This document shows positions 1 through 10,227 of a stretch of 64,000 nucleotides of DNA, piece after piece (the stretch's first letter is position 1; each line of letters opens with the position of its first letter). The stretch lies in the NCBI RefSeq assembly GCF_018294505.1, contig NC_057810.1:204494113-204558112 (forward strand), written 5' to 3'. The stretch comes from Triticum aestivum. Taxonomy: Eukaryota > Streptophyta > Magnoliopsida > Poales > Poaceae. The notes under the pieces are model-generated. The model saw only the letters and a program-made list of their open reading frames with translations. It made no database searches and was not told where the DNA came from. The translations under genes were made by a program, and so were the position numbers.

Positions 1-299
1 CTTGGGTTGAAGTCTCCATCAACGTGGATGTAAGATAGCACCACGTATTGGAACCACGGCTCAAAAAATCTCCGTGTCTCCAAATTGCGTTTGCGCACTC
101 TAATCCCATCCCTTTACATTCTTGCAATTTGCCTGCTTTACTTTCCGCTGCTCATATACTCTTTGCATGATTGCTTGATATGTATTGTGAATGTTAAACT
201 TGTGCAAAAACTCCACTTCAACTTAGAGATTGAAAACTGCACCTTTCTTACTTAGAGACTATTCACACCCCCTCTAGACACCTCTTCTCGATCCTTTCA
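1..299 (+). mobile_element. 3' end of a Sirevirus (Maximus-like) Copia LTR
   Basis: This stretch closely matches the last 300 bases of the LTR at 56505-58097 (homologous part about 57799-58097). Both end in CCTCTTCTCGATCCTTTCA. The LTR ends at 299, and base 300 resumes a Gypsy gag sequence that runs uninterrupted in element B near 10378. A Sirevirus therefore inserted into the gag of element A, and its body lies left of the window. CCTTC at 300-304 should be one copy of the 5-bp target duplication; the other copy is outside the window. Confidence 0.85.
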
Positions 300-1113
300 C
301 CTTCCTAGTGAAGATATCGCATCCCATCTAAATAACTTTGTTGAGTTGTGTGATATGAAAAAGAAGAAAGATGTGGATAACAATATTGTTAAATTGAAGC
401 TATTTCCGTTCTCACTAAGAGATCGTGCTAAAACTTGGTTTTCATCTTTGCCTAGAAATAGTATTGATTCATGAAATAAGTGTGAACATGCTTTTATTTC
501 CAAGTATTTTCCTCCCGCTAAGATCATCTCCCTTAGGAATGATATTATGAATTTTAAGCAACTTGATCATGAACATGTTGCACAATCTTGGGAGAGGATG
601 AAATTGATGATACGAAATTGCCCTACTCATGGTTTAAATTTGTGGATGATCATACAAAATTGTTATGCCAGATTGAATTTTGCTTCTAGAAATCTTTTAG
701 ATTCGGCCACGGGAGGTACTTTTATGGAAATTACTTTAGGAGAAGCTACTAAACTCCTAGATAATATTATGGTTAATTATTCTCAGTGCATACCGAAAGA
801 TCTTCTGCTAATAAAAAAGTGCATGCAATTGAAGAGATTAGTGTTTTGAATGGAAAGATGGATGAACTTGTGAAACTGTTTCCTAGTAAGAGTGCTCCTA
901 TTGATCCTAATGATATGCCGTTATCCACCTTGATTGAGAATAATAATGAATCTATGGATGTGAATTTTGTTGGTAGGAACAATTTTGGTAATAACGCGTA
1001 TAGAGGTAATTTCAATCCTAGGCCATTTCCTAGTAATTCCTCTAATAATTATGGTAATTCCTTTAACAATTCCTATGGAAATTATGATAATATGCCCTCT
1101 GATCTTGAGAATA
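300..1113 (+). pseudogene. Gag fragment of element A
   Basis: The reading frame from base 301 matches element B gag from its residue near LPSEDAATHLNNF onward. Visible gag landmarks are LKLFPFSLRDRAKTWFSSLP, YFPPAKI, SWERMKLM and NCPTHGLNLW. It is followed by an asparagine-rich stretch (NNFGNNAYRGNFNPRPFPSN). The frame is broken by an in-frame TGA at 472-474 and by a one-base deletion near 787, where element B has TGGCAC. The N-terminus was removed by the Sirevirus insertion. Gag would form the virus-like particle; this copy cannot. The two open pieces at 547-849 and 786-1113 lie on either side of the frameshift. Confidence 0.85.
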
Positions 1114-1489
1114 TCTCTACTCCTAATGGAGCAGTTGGTAGTCTCGCTTCCAGGGTTTTTTTCATCCCACCTCCCATGTTTTTTGGTACCTCCTCCCACC
1201 TTCGCTGGGTTTTTTTCGTCCCCTCCCCCCACTTCATCGGTTTACTTTCACGTCACAATCAATCACGAACAATATCTAAAGATCAAATCTAAATTAATTA
1301 ACCTTACCTTAAATCACTCAATCACATTAATTAGAAAACAAATAATTGATTTTTAGAAAAATCGCTCAATCACATTAACCTTACCTTAACTCACGGATGG
1401 TAATCAATCTCCAAACAAAGGAAACAGTACATCGATGGAGTAGTAAATAAACTCCCTTTCTTATGACATGTATATGATCTTCCCTTCCC

Positions 1490-1800
1490 TCTCCGTTGCC
1501 GAGCGATCTTGATTCTCGAGGCCAATGTTTGGGCTGCATCACTGGGTCGCGACGATGCCGGAGGACGAGGACGGCAACGTCGGGTGCCGCGGCACCGTGT
1601 TGGCCGCGACCGGTGAAGGGGGCGAAGAAGGGTGGCTTCCCTGACCATGGGAGTTGGTGCGGTGGAAGCGGCACTTAAAGGACCCGGCGTGGGTGGCCGG
1701 CCCGCAGACGCACTTGGAAGAGGGCCCGTGGCCTGCGCCAGACGGTGTCGATGCCGACCCGGGCCACCTCCTCCGCTTATTCTTGGAGCTGTGGCTGGCC
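1490..1800. other. GC-rich segment inside Helitron 1, possible captured gene piece
   Basis: Base composition changes sharply from AT-rich to GC-rich here and returns to AT-rich near 1800. Short open frames exist on both strands (1496-1678, 1654-1842, 1381-1674), but none resembles a family I know. Helitrons in grasses often carry captured exons, so that is the likeliest reading. It is inference only. Confidence 0.35.
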
Positions 1801-1871
1801 GATTTACATGAAATTAATTCTCAGTTGTGGTGGCAAATATAATACATAATCCATATTGTTATGCACTAGCA

Positions 1872-2001
1872 TGTGTGTGTGTGTGTGAAATAGATGGATT
1901 ATGGTCCTATACCCAATAAGATGGATATGTGTGTGTGTTAGAGAGAGAGGGAGAGGGGGAGAGAGAGTGAGGAAGAGGGAGGGAGAGAGTGTGTGTGAGA
2001 G
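1872..2001. repeat. Simple-sequence stretch: (GT)n then GA-rich
   Basis: Runs of GT at about 1872-1887 and 1927-1938 are followed by imperfect GA/GGGA runs to about 2001. They lie in the 3' third of Helitron 1, just before its terminal hairpin. Confidence 0.8.
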
Positions 2002-2109
2002 GATTTGATGGTAAAAAGGTCACCAATATCACTTGATATGTATGAGAATATTAATATTGAACTCTTAAAGTTAATGTGGCCCCGTTGCAACGCACGGGCG
2101 TTCTTCTAG

Positions 2110-3227
2110 TATTAAAGAATTTATGAGTTCGCCAAAGAATTTCAATGCTTTGGCTGAAGAAAATTTGCTTAGATTGATGATTTGGCTAGGAACGTGGATA
2201 GAATTTCTCTTGAAATTGATTCTTTGAAAATTAGACCTATTCCACCCAAGCATCATATTAATGAGTCTCTAAAAGCTATGAAAATTTCCATTGATGAGTG
2301 CAAATAAAGAACCATTAGGATGCATGCTAAGCCAGATTGGTTTGTAAAAGCGTGCTCTTCTAGTTTTTGTGAAAATAATGATGAAGATCTTAAAGTGATT
2401 GATGTGACTCCTATTTAATCTTTATTTTCTAATATAAATATTGATAAATATGGGACTGGAGATGAGTCAACTTTAGTTAAAAGGCGTCCCAATGATTTGG
2501 AGTTTATAGATCTTGATGCAAAAATTGATAAAAGTGGGATTGGAGAGGTCAAACCTTTAAGTAGCGATGAACCCACTCTTTTGGATTTCAAGGAATTTAA
2601 TTATGATAATTGTTCTTTAATATATTATATTTCCTTGTTGCAATCCATGTTGAATTCTCCTCATGCTTATAATGAAAATAAAGTTGTTACTAAACATATC
2701 GTTGATGCTATGATGAAATCTTTTGAAGAAAAACTTGAGTCAGAAGTTTCTATTCCTAGAAAGCTTTATGATGAGTGGGAACCTACTATTAAGATTAAGT
2801 TTAAAGATTATGAGTGTTATGCTTTGTGTGATTTGGGTTCTAGCTTTCCACAATTCCAAAAACTTTATGTGATGCGTTAGGTTTCCATGAATTTTATTAT
2901 TGTCCTTTAAATTTGTATCTTGCGGATTCCACTAGTAATTAACCTATGGGAAGGATTAATGATGTTATTATTGTTGTAAATAGGAATTATGTGCCCATAG
3001 ATTTCATTGTTCCTGATATAGATTGCAATCCTACATGTCATATTATTCTTAGTAGACCTTTCCTTAGAACCATTGGTGCAATTATTGATATGAAAGAAGG
3101 AAACATTAGATTTCAATTTCCGTTAAGGAAAGGCATGGAACACTTTCCTAGAAAGAAAATTAAGTTACCATATGAATCTATTACTAGAGCTACTTATGGA
3201 TTGCATACCGAAGATGAAAATACCTAG
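2110..3227 (+). pseudogene. Gag C-terminus and aspartic protease of element A
   Basis: This continues the gag frame interrupted by Helitron 1. It covers the coiled-coil-like gag tail, then a protease region with CDLGSS at about 2826-2843, where elements B and C have the catalytic DLGAS. It ends with the typical RPFLRTIGAIIDMKEGNIRF strand and a TAG stop at 3225-3227. It is broken by a frameshift near 2190, stop codons near 2305 (GAA to TAA) and 2416, and a one-base loss just after DLGS that separates the protease halves (open pieces 2497-2880 and 2946-3227). ILSRPF replaces the usual ILGRPF. Not functional. Confidence 0.8.
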
Positions 3228-3240
3228 ATCTATGTTTTTA

Positions 3241-3292
3241 TGCCTAGCTAAGGGCGTTAAACAATAGCGCTTGTTGGGAGGCAACCCAATTT
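3241..3292 (+). other. Conserved GGGCGTTAAAC / GGGAGGCAACCC hairpin module
   Basis: Fourteen bases after the protease stop lies GCCTAGCTAAGGGCGTTAAA, followed by TTGTTGGGAGGCAACCCAAT. TTGGG (3274-3278) and CCCAA (3285-3289) form a short stem. The same module follows the coding region in B (13207-13256), in C (26852-26902, minus) and, diverged, in D (about 36184-36235, minus). Confidence 0.7.
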
Positions 3293-3591
3293 TATTTTTG
3301 TTCTTGCTTTTTTGGTTATGTTTTTCAATAAATAATTCATAAAACCTCTAGTTAGATGTGTTTTAGTTAGTGTTTATGCCAAGTAAGACCTTCGGTATGG
3401 CTTACGGTGATAGTTGATTTGATCTTATTGAAAAACAGAAACCTTTGCGCCAAGTAAAATAATTTTCATAATTCACAAAAGCATGATTTTATCTGAATTT
3501 TTTACACAATATTTATATAAAAAATTCCCAAGTTGTCCCATTTTTTCAGAATTTTTAGAGTTACATAAGTATTCGAAGTTTTCAGATTGCT

Positions 3592-3620
3592 ACAGACTGT
3601 TCTGTTTTTGACAGATTCTG
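3592..3620 (+). other. 29-bp conserved noncoding island (element A copy)
   Basis: The core AGACTGTTCTGTTTTTGACA is nearly invariant among elements A, B, C, D and E even though the surrounding noncoding DNA differs. Function unknown. Confidence 0.65.
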
Positions 3621-3877
3621 TTTTTTATGTGTTGTTTGCTTATTTTGATGAATCTATGGGTAGTATTGGGGGGTATGAACCATGGATAAGTTGGAACACA
3701 TTAGATATTACACCAATATAAATAAACAATGAGTTCACAATAGTACCATAAAGTGGTGATTTACTTTCTTATACTAACATATCTCATGAGTTTTCTGTTG
3801 AGTTTTGTGTTGTGAAGTTTTCAAGTTTTGGGTAAAGATTTGATGGAATATGGAATACGGAGTGGCAAGAGCCTAAC

Positions 3878-3945
3878 CTTGGGGATGCCCAAGGCACCCC
3901 AAGGTAATATTCAAGGACAGCCAAGAGCCTAAGCTTTGGGATGCC
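3878..3945 (+). repeat. Internal polypurine-tract-like copies (A)
   Basis: CTTGGGGATGC (3878-3888) and AAGCTTTGGGATGCC (3931-3945) repeat the sequence of the true PPT, AAGCTTGGGGATGC at 5974-5987. The first copy can pair with GGCACCCCAAG just downstream, giving a hairpin of about ten base pairs. Confidence 0.65.
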
Positions 3946-4144
3946 CCGGAAGGCATCCCCTCTTTTGTCTTCGTTCATTGGTAAATTTACCTGAGGCCAT
4001 ATTTTTATTCGCCCCATGATATGTGTTTTGCTTGGAGTGTCTTGTATGATATGAGTCTTTGCTTTTTAGTTTGCCACAATCATCCTTTCTGTACACACCT
4101 TTTGAGAGGGACATGCATGAATCGTGATTTATTAGAATACTCTA

Positions 4145-4280
4145 TGTACTTCACTTATATCTTTTGAGCTAGGCAATTTTGCTCTAGTGCTTCACTTATA
4201 TCTTTTTAGAGCACGACGGTGGTTTATTTTATAGAAATTATTGAACTCTCTTGCTTCACTTATATTATTTTGAGAGTCTC
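4145..4280 (+). repeat. Iterated TTCACTTATATCTTTT hairpins (element A, three copies)
   Basis: Three copies of TTCACTTATATCTTTT or TTCACTTATATTATTTT occur in 130 bp. Two are flanked by different perfect stems: TGCTCTA (4180-4186) with TAGAGCA (4207-4213), and ACTCTC (4245-4250) with GAGAGT (4272-4277). The first copy (about 4144-4167) has only CTC/GAG. See the finding on covarying stems; matching sets are in C, D and E. Confidence 0.75.
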
Positions 4281-5973
4281 TCTAAACAGCATGGTAATTT
4301 GCTTAGGTTATGAATTTAATCCTAATATGTTAGAAATCCGAGAGATATAATAAAAACTTTCATATAAAGTGCATTAAATACTAAGAGAAGTTTGATTCCT
4401 TGCATTTGTTTTGAGATATGAAGATGGTGATAATAGAGTCATCCTAGTGAGTAATTGTGGATTGGTAAGAATACTTGTGTTAAAGTTTGTGATTCCCATA
4501 GCATGCACGTATGGTGAACCATTATGTAATGAAGTTGGAGCATGATTTATTTATTGATTTTCAACCTTTGTGTGGAGGTCGGGATCGCGTGATGGTTAAC
4601 TCCTACCAACCCTTCCCCTAGGAGCATGCGCGTAGTACTTTGTTTTGATGGCTAATGGACTTTTGCAATAAGTATGTGAGTTCTTTATGACTAATGTTGA
4701 GTCCATGGATTATACGCACTCTCACCCTTCCACCATTGCTAGCCTCTCTAGTACCGCACAACTTTTGCTGGTGCATTACACCCACCATATACCATCCTCA
4801 AAATAGCCAACATACCTACCTATTATGGCATTTCCATAGCCATTCCGAGATATATTTCCATGCAACTTTCCACTGTTCTGTTTATCATGACAGGCTCCAT
4901 CATTGTCATATTGCTTTGCATGATCGTAAGATAGCTAGCATGATGTTTACATGGCATGTCCGTTTTTTGATGTCATTTGCTATGTTAGATCATTGCACAT
5001 CCCGGTACACCGCCGGAGGCATTCATATTGAGTCATACAATTGTTCTAGTATCGAGTTGTAATTTTGAGTTGTAAGTAAATAAAAGTGTGATGATCATCA
5101 TTATTAGAGCATTGTCCCATGTGAGGTTATCAAAATAAAAGAGGCCAAAGAAGCCCAAATAAAAAAAGGCCAAAGAAGCCCACCAAAAAAAGAGAGAAAA
5201 AAGAGAAGGGGCAATGTTACTATCCTTTTTCCACACTTGTGCTTCAAAGTAGCATCATGATCTTCATGATAGAGAGTCTCCTATGTTGTCACTTTTATAT
5301 ACTAGTGGGAATTTTTTGTTATGGAACTCGGCTTGTATATTCCAATGATGGGCTTCCTCAAATGCCCTAGGTATTCATGAGCAAGCAAGTTGGATGCACA
5401 CCGACTTAGTTTCTTTTTGAGCTTTCGTACACTTATAGCTCTAGTGCATCTGTTGCATGGAAATTCCTACTCACTCACTTTGATATCTGTTGATGCGCAT
5501 CTCCATAGCCCGTTGATAAGCCTAGTTGATGTAAGACTACCTCCTTCTTTTTGTCTTCTCCACAACCACCATATTCTATTCCACCTATAGTGCTATGTCC
5601 ATGGCTCATGCTCATGTATTGCGTGAAAGTTGAAAAAGTTTGAGAATACTAAAGTATGGAACAATTGCTTGGCTAAAACTGGGGTTATGCATGATTTAAA
5701 TACTTTGTGTGATGAAGATGGAGCATAGACAGACTATATGATTTTGTAGGGATAGCTTTCTTTAGCCATAGTATTTTGATAAGACATGATTGCTTTATTA
5801 GTATGATAGAAGTATCATCGTTTTTATGTCAATATTAAACTTTGGTTTTGAATCTTATGGATATGAACATTCATGCCACAATGAAGAAAATTACATGGAT
5901 AAATATCTTAGGTAGCATTCCACATCAAAAATTCTATTTTTATCATTTACCTACTCGAGGAGGAGTAGGAATT

Positions 5974-5988
5974 AAGCTTGGGGATGCT
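5974..5988 (+). promoter_or_regulatory. Polypurine tract of element A
   Basis: AAGCTTGGGGATGCT lies directly before the 3' LTR and would prime plus-strand DNA synthesis. The same sequence borders the 3' LTRs of C and D. Confidence 0.75.
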
Positions 5989-7521
5989 TGATATGTCTCC
6001 AACGTATCTATAATTTTTTATTGTTCCATGCTATTATATTATCTGTTTTGGATGTTTTATATGCATCAATATGCTATTTTATATTATTTTTGGGACTAAC
6101 CTATTAACCTAGAGCCTAGTGCCAGTTTCTGTTTTTCCTTGTTTTTGAGCTTCATAGAAAAGGAATACTAAACGGAGTCCAAACGAAATAAAACTTCACG
6201 ATGATTTTTCTTGGACCAGAAGACACCCAGGGGACTTGGAGTGCAAGTCAGAAGAGCCACGAGGCGGCGGCAAGGGTGACTCCCTGAACTAGATCTTCCT
6301 CCTATATATTCACATATATTCCAAAACCCTTAGAAGCATCCATGAAAAAACTTTTCCACCGTCGCAACCTTCTATTCCCGTGAGTTTCCATCTTGCGGCC
6401 TTTTCCACCTTCCTGTCGGAGGGGGATTCGATCACGGAGGGCATCTACATCAACTCTACAACCCTTCCGATAAAGCGTGATTAGTTTACCTCAGACCTAC
6501 GGGTCCATAGCTAGTAGCTAGCTAGATGGCTTCTTCTCTCTCTTTGATTCTCAATACCATGTTCTCTTTGATGTTCTTGGAGATCTATCTGATGTAATCT
6601 TCTTTTGCGGTGTGTTTGTCGAGATCCGATGAATTGTGGATTTATGATCAGCTTATCTATGAATATTATTTTAATCTTCTCTGAATTCTTATATGCATGA
6701 TTTGATATCTTTGTATTTCCCATCGAATTATCGGTTTGGTTTGGCCAACTAGATTGGTTTTTCTTGCAATTCAAGATGTGCTTAGCTTTGGGTTCAATCT
6801 TGCGTGACTTCACCCAGTGACAAAGTAAGGGTAGCGAGAAACGTATTGAATTTTTGCCATCGAGGATAAAAAGATGGGGTTTTCATCATATTGCTTGAGT
6901 TTATTCCTCTACATCATGTCATCTTACTTAAGGCGTTACTCCGTTCTTTATGAACTTAATACTCTAGATGCATGCTGGATAGCGGTCGATGTGTGGAGTA
7001 ATAGTAGTAGATGCAGGCAGGAGTCGGTCTACTTGACACGGGCGCGATGCCTATATTTCATAATCATTGCCTTGGATATAGTCATAACTTTGCGCTTTTC
7101 TATCAATTGCTCGACAGTAATTTGTTCACCCACCGTATTATTTGCCTTCATGAGAGAAGCCTCTAGTGAAACCTATGTCTCCCAGGTCTATTTTCCATCA
7201 TATTAGTTTCTAATCTACTATTTTGCAATTTATTTTTAGATCTATAAACCAAAAAACCCAAAAATATTTTATCCTTTGTTTAGTTTTATCTATGTCTATC
7301 AGATCTCACCTTTGCAAGCGACCGTGAAGTGATTGACAACCCCTTTATCGCGTTGGGTGCAAGTGTTTGACTGTTTGTTTAGGTGCATCTATTGGGTACT
7401 TGCGTGTTTCTCCTACTGGTTTGATACCTTGGTTCTTAACCGAGGGAAATACTTATCTCTACTGTGCAGCATCACCCTTTCCTCTTCAAGGGAAAAAACA
7501 ACGCAAGCTCAAGAAGTAGCA
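5989..7521 (+). mobile_element. 3' LTR of element A
   Basis: It starts TGATATGTCTCCAACGTATC and ends CAAGCTCAAGAAGTAGCA (1533 bp). It aligns along its length with the 5' LTR of B (8427-9998) and with both LTRs of C. It contains a TATA box at 6302-6309. The region after 6520 is the transcribed part, with the shared words CGAGATCCGATGAATTGTG and GGTCGATGTGTGGAGTAATA. Confidence 0.85.
6302..6309 (+). promoter_or_regulatory. TATA box of element A LTR
   Basis: CTATATAT sits at the position equivalent to the TATA boxes of the B and C LTRs, about 310 bp from the LTR start. Confidence 0.6.
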
Positions 7522-7777
7522 TCTATTACGAATGTCCTTACATAAAACTATTGTTTTTTGTATCCCGCATCAATCAGTTATGACGAGACACCTTTAGTAT
7601 ATGCAGAGTGATATTGGTTGCATCTTTCATATGATTTATAGCATGCACTGCTTCTAATTTGTTGAAATGCCATTTAGGATGGGATGCCTTTAACTTGGCA
7701 TAGTCATATTGGTTACATATTTCATGTGGTGTCTAGCTTGCATTGCTTCTAATTTGTTGAAATGGCTTCTGCTTAGT
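7522..7777. other. Unclassified DNA with a degenerate tandem repeat
   Basis: I recognise no element here. A unit starting ATATTGGTTGCAT at 7611 recurs as ATATTGGTTACAT at 7706 (period 95 bp). The second copy is diverged but keeps TGCTTCTAATTTGTTGAAAT. It lies between the end of the element A LTR and an LTR-like promoter region. Confidence 0.5.
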
Positions 7778-8426
7778 TGTCGGTGCAACAAACACTTGGT
7801 CCGTTGCCCAGACTGTGCATAGGTCCAAGGATAAGATTGCAACATCCAAGACCAAGGCCAAGCACAAGAGATCAGCTCTTTGGGGAATTAGAGTGCAGAT
7901 CCAGAAGACCAAGACAAGCTAGATGAACAAGCTGTCACTAAGGGAAAAACCTCCCTTGTCGGGCAGGAGAGCCTGGCGAGGGTGAGGTTTCCCCAGAGAC
8001 AAGCCTCCAGACTGCCCCGGCAGGCTTGCCGGGCACAGCAAGGGAGGATTACCTAGCCAAGGCTTCACCGCTCCACCTCACCACGGCGCAAGTCATCGAT
8101 CAGTGCGGTGTCAAGCCCCCAAGTGACTAAGTGGTTGTTTTCTGCCACATGGCAGCCACTTCCTACAGGAAACACCCCCAAATGACACCCGTCCTGGGAT
8201 GTGTCAAGCAAGCAGGCGCAAAGCTGGCAAAGCAGCCTGGCAAGGTGTGCCTGGCACACTATGGTGTGACACTAAGCGACGCATTTAACGCGCTCTGTCC
8301 GCCTGTAGAATTAGGTATGATAGCACTATTTGCTATATCATCAGTGCACAAAGACTGATTTGCCATTGTGGTGACCCCTTGCTCTATAAGGGTTCCAGAG
8401 GTTCGGGGATTCAGCCATTTGGACGA
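7778..8426 (+). mobile_element. LTR-like fragment (U3 and promoter), family not recognised
   Basis: It begins TGTCGGTGCAACAAACACTT, a plausible LTR start, and carries a TATA-like CTATAAG at 8384-8390. It contains repeated CGGCAGGC/GCCTGGC words and TTAACGCG. Element B inserted at 8426/8427, so the downstream half is not contiguous here. The remnant at 20993-22460 (minus) shares similar words and may be a relative. Confidence 0.45.
8384..8390 (+). promoter_or_regulatory. TATA-like box
   Basis: CTATAAG in GCTCTATAAGGGTTCC, 37 bases before the element B insertion, at the end of a presumed U3 region. Confidence 0.4.
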
Positions 8427-9998
8427 TGATACGTCTCCAACGTATCTATAATTTTTTATTGTTCCATGCTATTATATTACCCCTTTTGGATGCTTATGGG
8501 CTTTATTTTACAAATTCATATCATTTTTGGGACTAACCTACTAACCAGAGGCCCAGCCCGTATTGCTGTTTTTTTGCCTATTTCAGTATTTCAAAGAAAA
8601 GGAATATCAAACGAAGTCCAAACGGAATGAAACCTTCGGGAGCGTGATTTTTGGAACGAACGTGATCCAGAGGACTTGGAGTGCAAGTCAAGAAGCAATC
8701 GAGGCGGCTAGGAGATAGGAGGGCACGCCCACCCCTCCTGGGCGCGCCCCCTGTCTCCTGGGCCCCTCGAGCGGCCACCAACGTACTTCTTCCTCCCATA
8801 TATACCCACGTACCCCGGAAACATCCAGGGAGCCAACCAAAAAACAATTTCCACCGCTGTAACCTTCTGTATCCGCGAGATCCCATCTTGGAGCCTTCGT
8901 CGGTGCTCCGTCGGAGGGGGAATCGACCATGGAGGGCTTCTACATCACCACCATAGCCCTTCCGATGAGTTGTGAGTAGTTTACCACAGACCTTCGGGTC
9001 CATAGTTATTAGCTAGATGGCTTCTTCTCTCTTTTTGGATCTCAATACAATGTTATCCCCCTCTCTTGTGGAGATCTATTCGATGTAACTCTTTTTGCGG
9101 TGTGTTTGTCGAGATCCGATGAATTGTGGGTTTATGATCTATCTATGAGAAATGTTTGAATCTCCTCTGAATTCTTTTATGTATGATTGAGTTATCTTTG
9201 CAAGTCTCTTCGAATTATCAGTTTGGTTTGGCCTACTAGATTGATCTTTCTTGCCATGGGAGAAGTGCTTAGCTTTGGGTTCAATCTTGCGGTGTCCTTA
9301 CCCAGTGACAGAAAGGGTTGCAAGGCACGTATTGTATTGTCGCCATCGAGGATAAAAAGATGGGGTTTATATCATATTGCTTGAGTTTATCCCTCTACAT
9401 CATGTCATCTTTCTTAATGTGTTACTCTGTTCTTATGAACTTAATACTCTAGATGCATGCTGGATAGCGGTCGATGTGTGGAGTAATAGTAGTAGATGCA
9501 GGCAGGAGTTGGTCTACTTGTCGCGGACGTGATGCCTATATACATGATCATGCCTAGATAATCTCATAATTATTCGCTTTTCTATCAATTGCTCGACAGT
9601 AATTTGTTCACCCATCGTAATACTTATGCTATCTTGAGAGAAGCCACTAGTGAAACCTATGGCCCCCGGGTCTATCTTTTATCATATAAGCTTTCAATCT
9701 ACTTTTATTTGCATCTTTACTTTTTGCTTCTATATTAGAAAATACCAAAAATATATTTATAATATCATACTATCTCTATCAGATCTCACTTTCGCAAGTG
9801 GCCGTGAAGGGATTGACACCCCCTTTATTGCATTGGTTGCGAGTTCTTTGTTTGTTTGTGTAGGTGTGTGGGACTTCTGAGGAGCCTCCTACTGGATTGT
9901 TACCTTGGTTCTCAAAAACTGAGGGAAATACTTACGCTACTATTGCTGCATCACCCTTTCCTCTTCAAGGAAAACCAACGTGAGCTCAAGACGTAGCA
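8427..9998 (+). mobile_element. 5' LTR of element B
   Basis: 1572 bp, from TGATACGTCTCCAACGTATC to TGAGCTCAAGACGTAGCA. The preceding bases GACGA (8422-8426) would be the left target copy; the right end of the element is lost, so this cannot be confirmed. TATA-like CATATATA is at 8797-8804. Confidence 0.85.
8797..8804 (+). promoter_or_regulatory. TATA box of element B LTR
   Basis: CATATATA in CCTCCCATATATACCCACG, about 370 bp into the LTR and matching the position in C. Confidence 0.6.
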
Positions 9999-10009
9999 AG
10001 AAGGATTTC

Positions 10010-10027
10010 TGGCGCTGTTGCCGGGGA
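10010..10027 (+). promoter_or_regulatory. Primer binding site of element B
   Basis: TGGCGCTGTTGCCGGGGA starts 12 bases after the LTR end. It differs by one base from the TGGCGCCGTTGCCGGGGA type I know from this Gypsy group. Elements C, D and E have equivalents on the minus strand. I do not assign the tRNA. Confidence 0.7.
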
Positions 10028-10227
10028 AGTCTTCGCTCAAGTCAAGACATACCAAGTACCCATCACAAACTCATCTCCCTTGCATTTACATTATTTGCCA
10101 TTTGCCTCTCGTTTTCCTCTCCCCCATTTCACCCTTGCCATTTTATTTGCCCTCTCTTTCCCAATCTTCTCCTCCTCTCTTTTGCTTGCCTTTTTCCATT
10201 TGCTTGTGTGTTGGATTACTTATTGCC

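Larger units (their letters stand above)
1114..2109 (+). mobile_element. Non-autonomous Helitron 1
   Basis: The insert begins TCTCTACTCC directly after a host A (1113) and ends CTAG at 2106-2109 directly before a host T (2110). This is the A|T target and TC...CTRR ends expected of Helitrons. Eight bases before the CTAG end lies a hairpin, CCCGT (2081-2085) and ACGGG (2094-2098) around TGCAACGC. The flanking gag is continuous in element B with nothing inserted, and there is no target duplication. The insert holds no RepHel coding region. A GC-rich segment (about 1490-1800) contrasts with the AT-rich ends and may be captured sequence, but I do not recognise a gene in it. Confidence 0.8.
3228..5973 (+). 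other. 3' noncoding region of element A
   Basis: No coding frame can be supported in this 2.75 kb. It carries an ordered set of short conserved modules that recur in the same order in elements C and D: a GGGAGGCAACCC hairpin (3274-3289), the CAGACTGTTCTG island (3592-3620), two PPT-like copies (3878-3888, 3931-3945), iterated hairpins (4145-4280) and a purine-rich stretch with GGCCAAAGAAGCCC twice (about 5139-5210). In an autonomous relative this interval would hold pol; here it appears to keep only cis signals. Confidence 0.75.
300..7521 (+). mobile_element. Element A: non-autonomous Gypsy retrotransposon (gag-PR only), 5' part outside window
   Basis: In order: decayed gag, protease, about 2.75 kb of noncoding DNA, a polypurine tract and a 3' LTR (5989-7521). 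No RT, RNase H or integrase reading frame is visible after the protease, so the element could not have moved on its own. It is split by a Sirevirus at 299/300 and by a Helitron at 1114-2109. Gag and PR are homologous to elements B and C. The gag type (WF.SLP, F.PP.K, SWERMK, CPTHG) resembles the Athila/Tat side of Gypsy. The LTR start TGATATGTCTCCAACG belongs to a very abundant Triticeae class (Sabrina/Fatima/WHAM-like); I cannot fix the family name from memory. Confidence 0.85.

Noticed and set aside
10018..10227. Upstream extension of element B gag to 10018
   Set aside because: This part covers the PBS and leader. Element C starts at the conserved MAQDN, so 10228 is the supported start.
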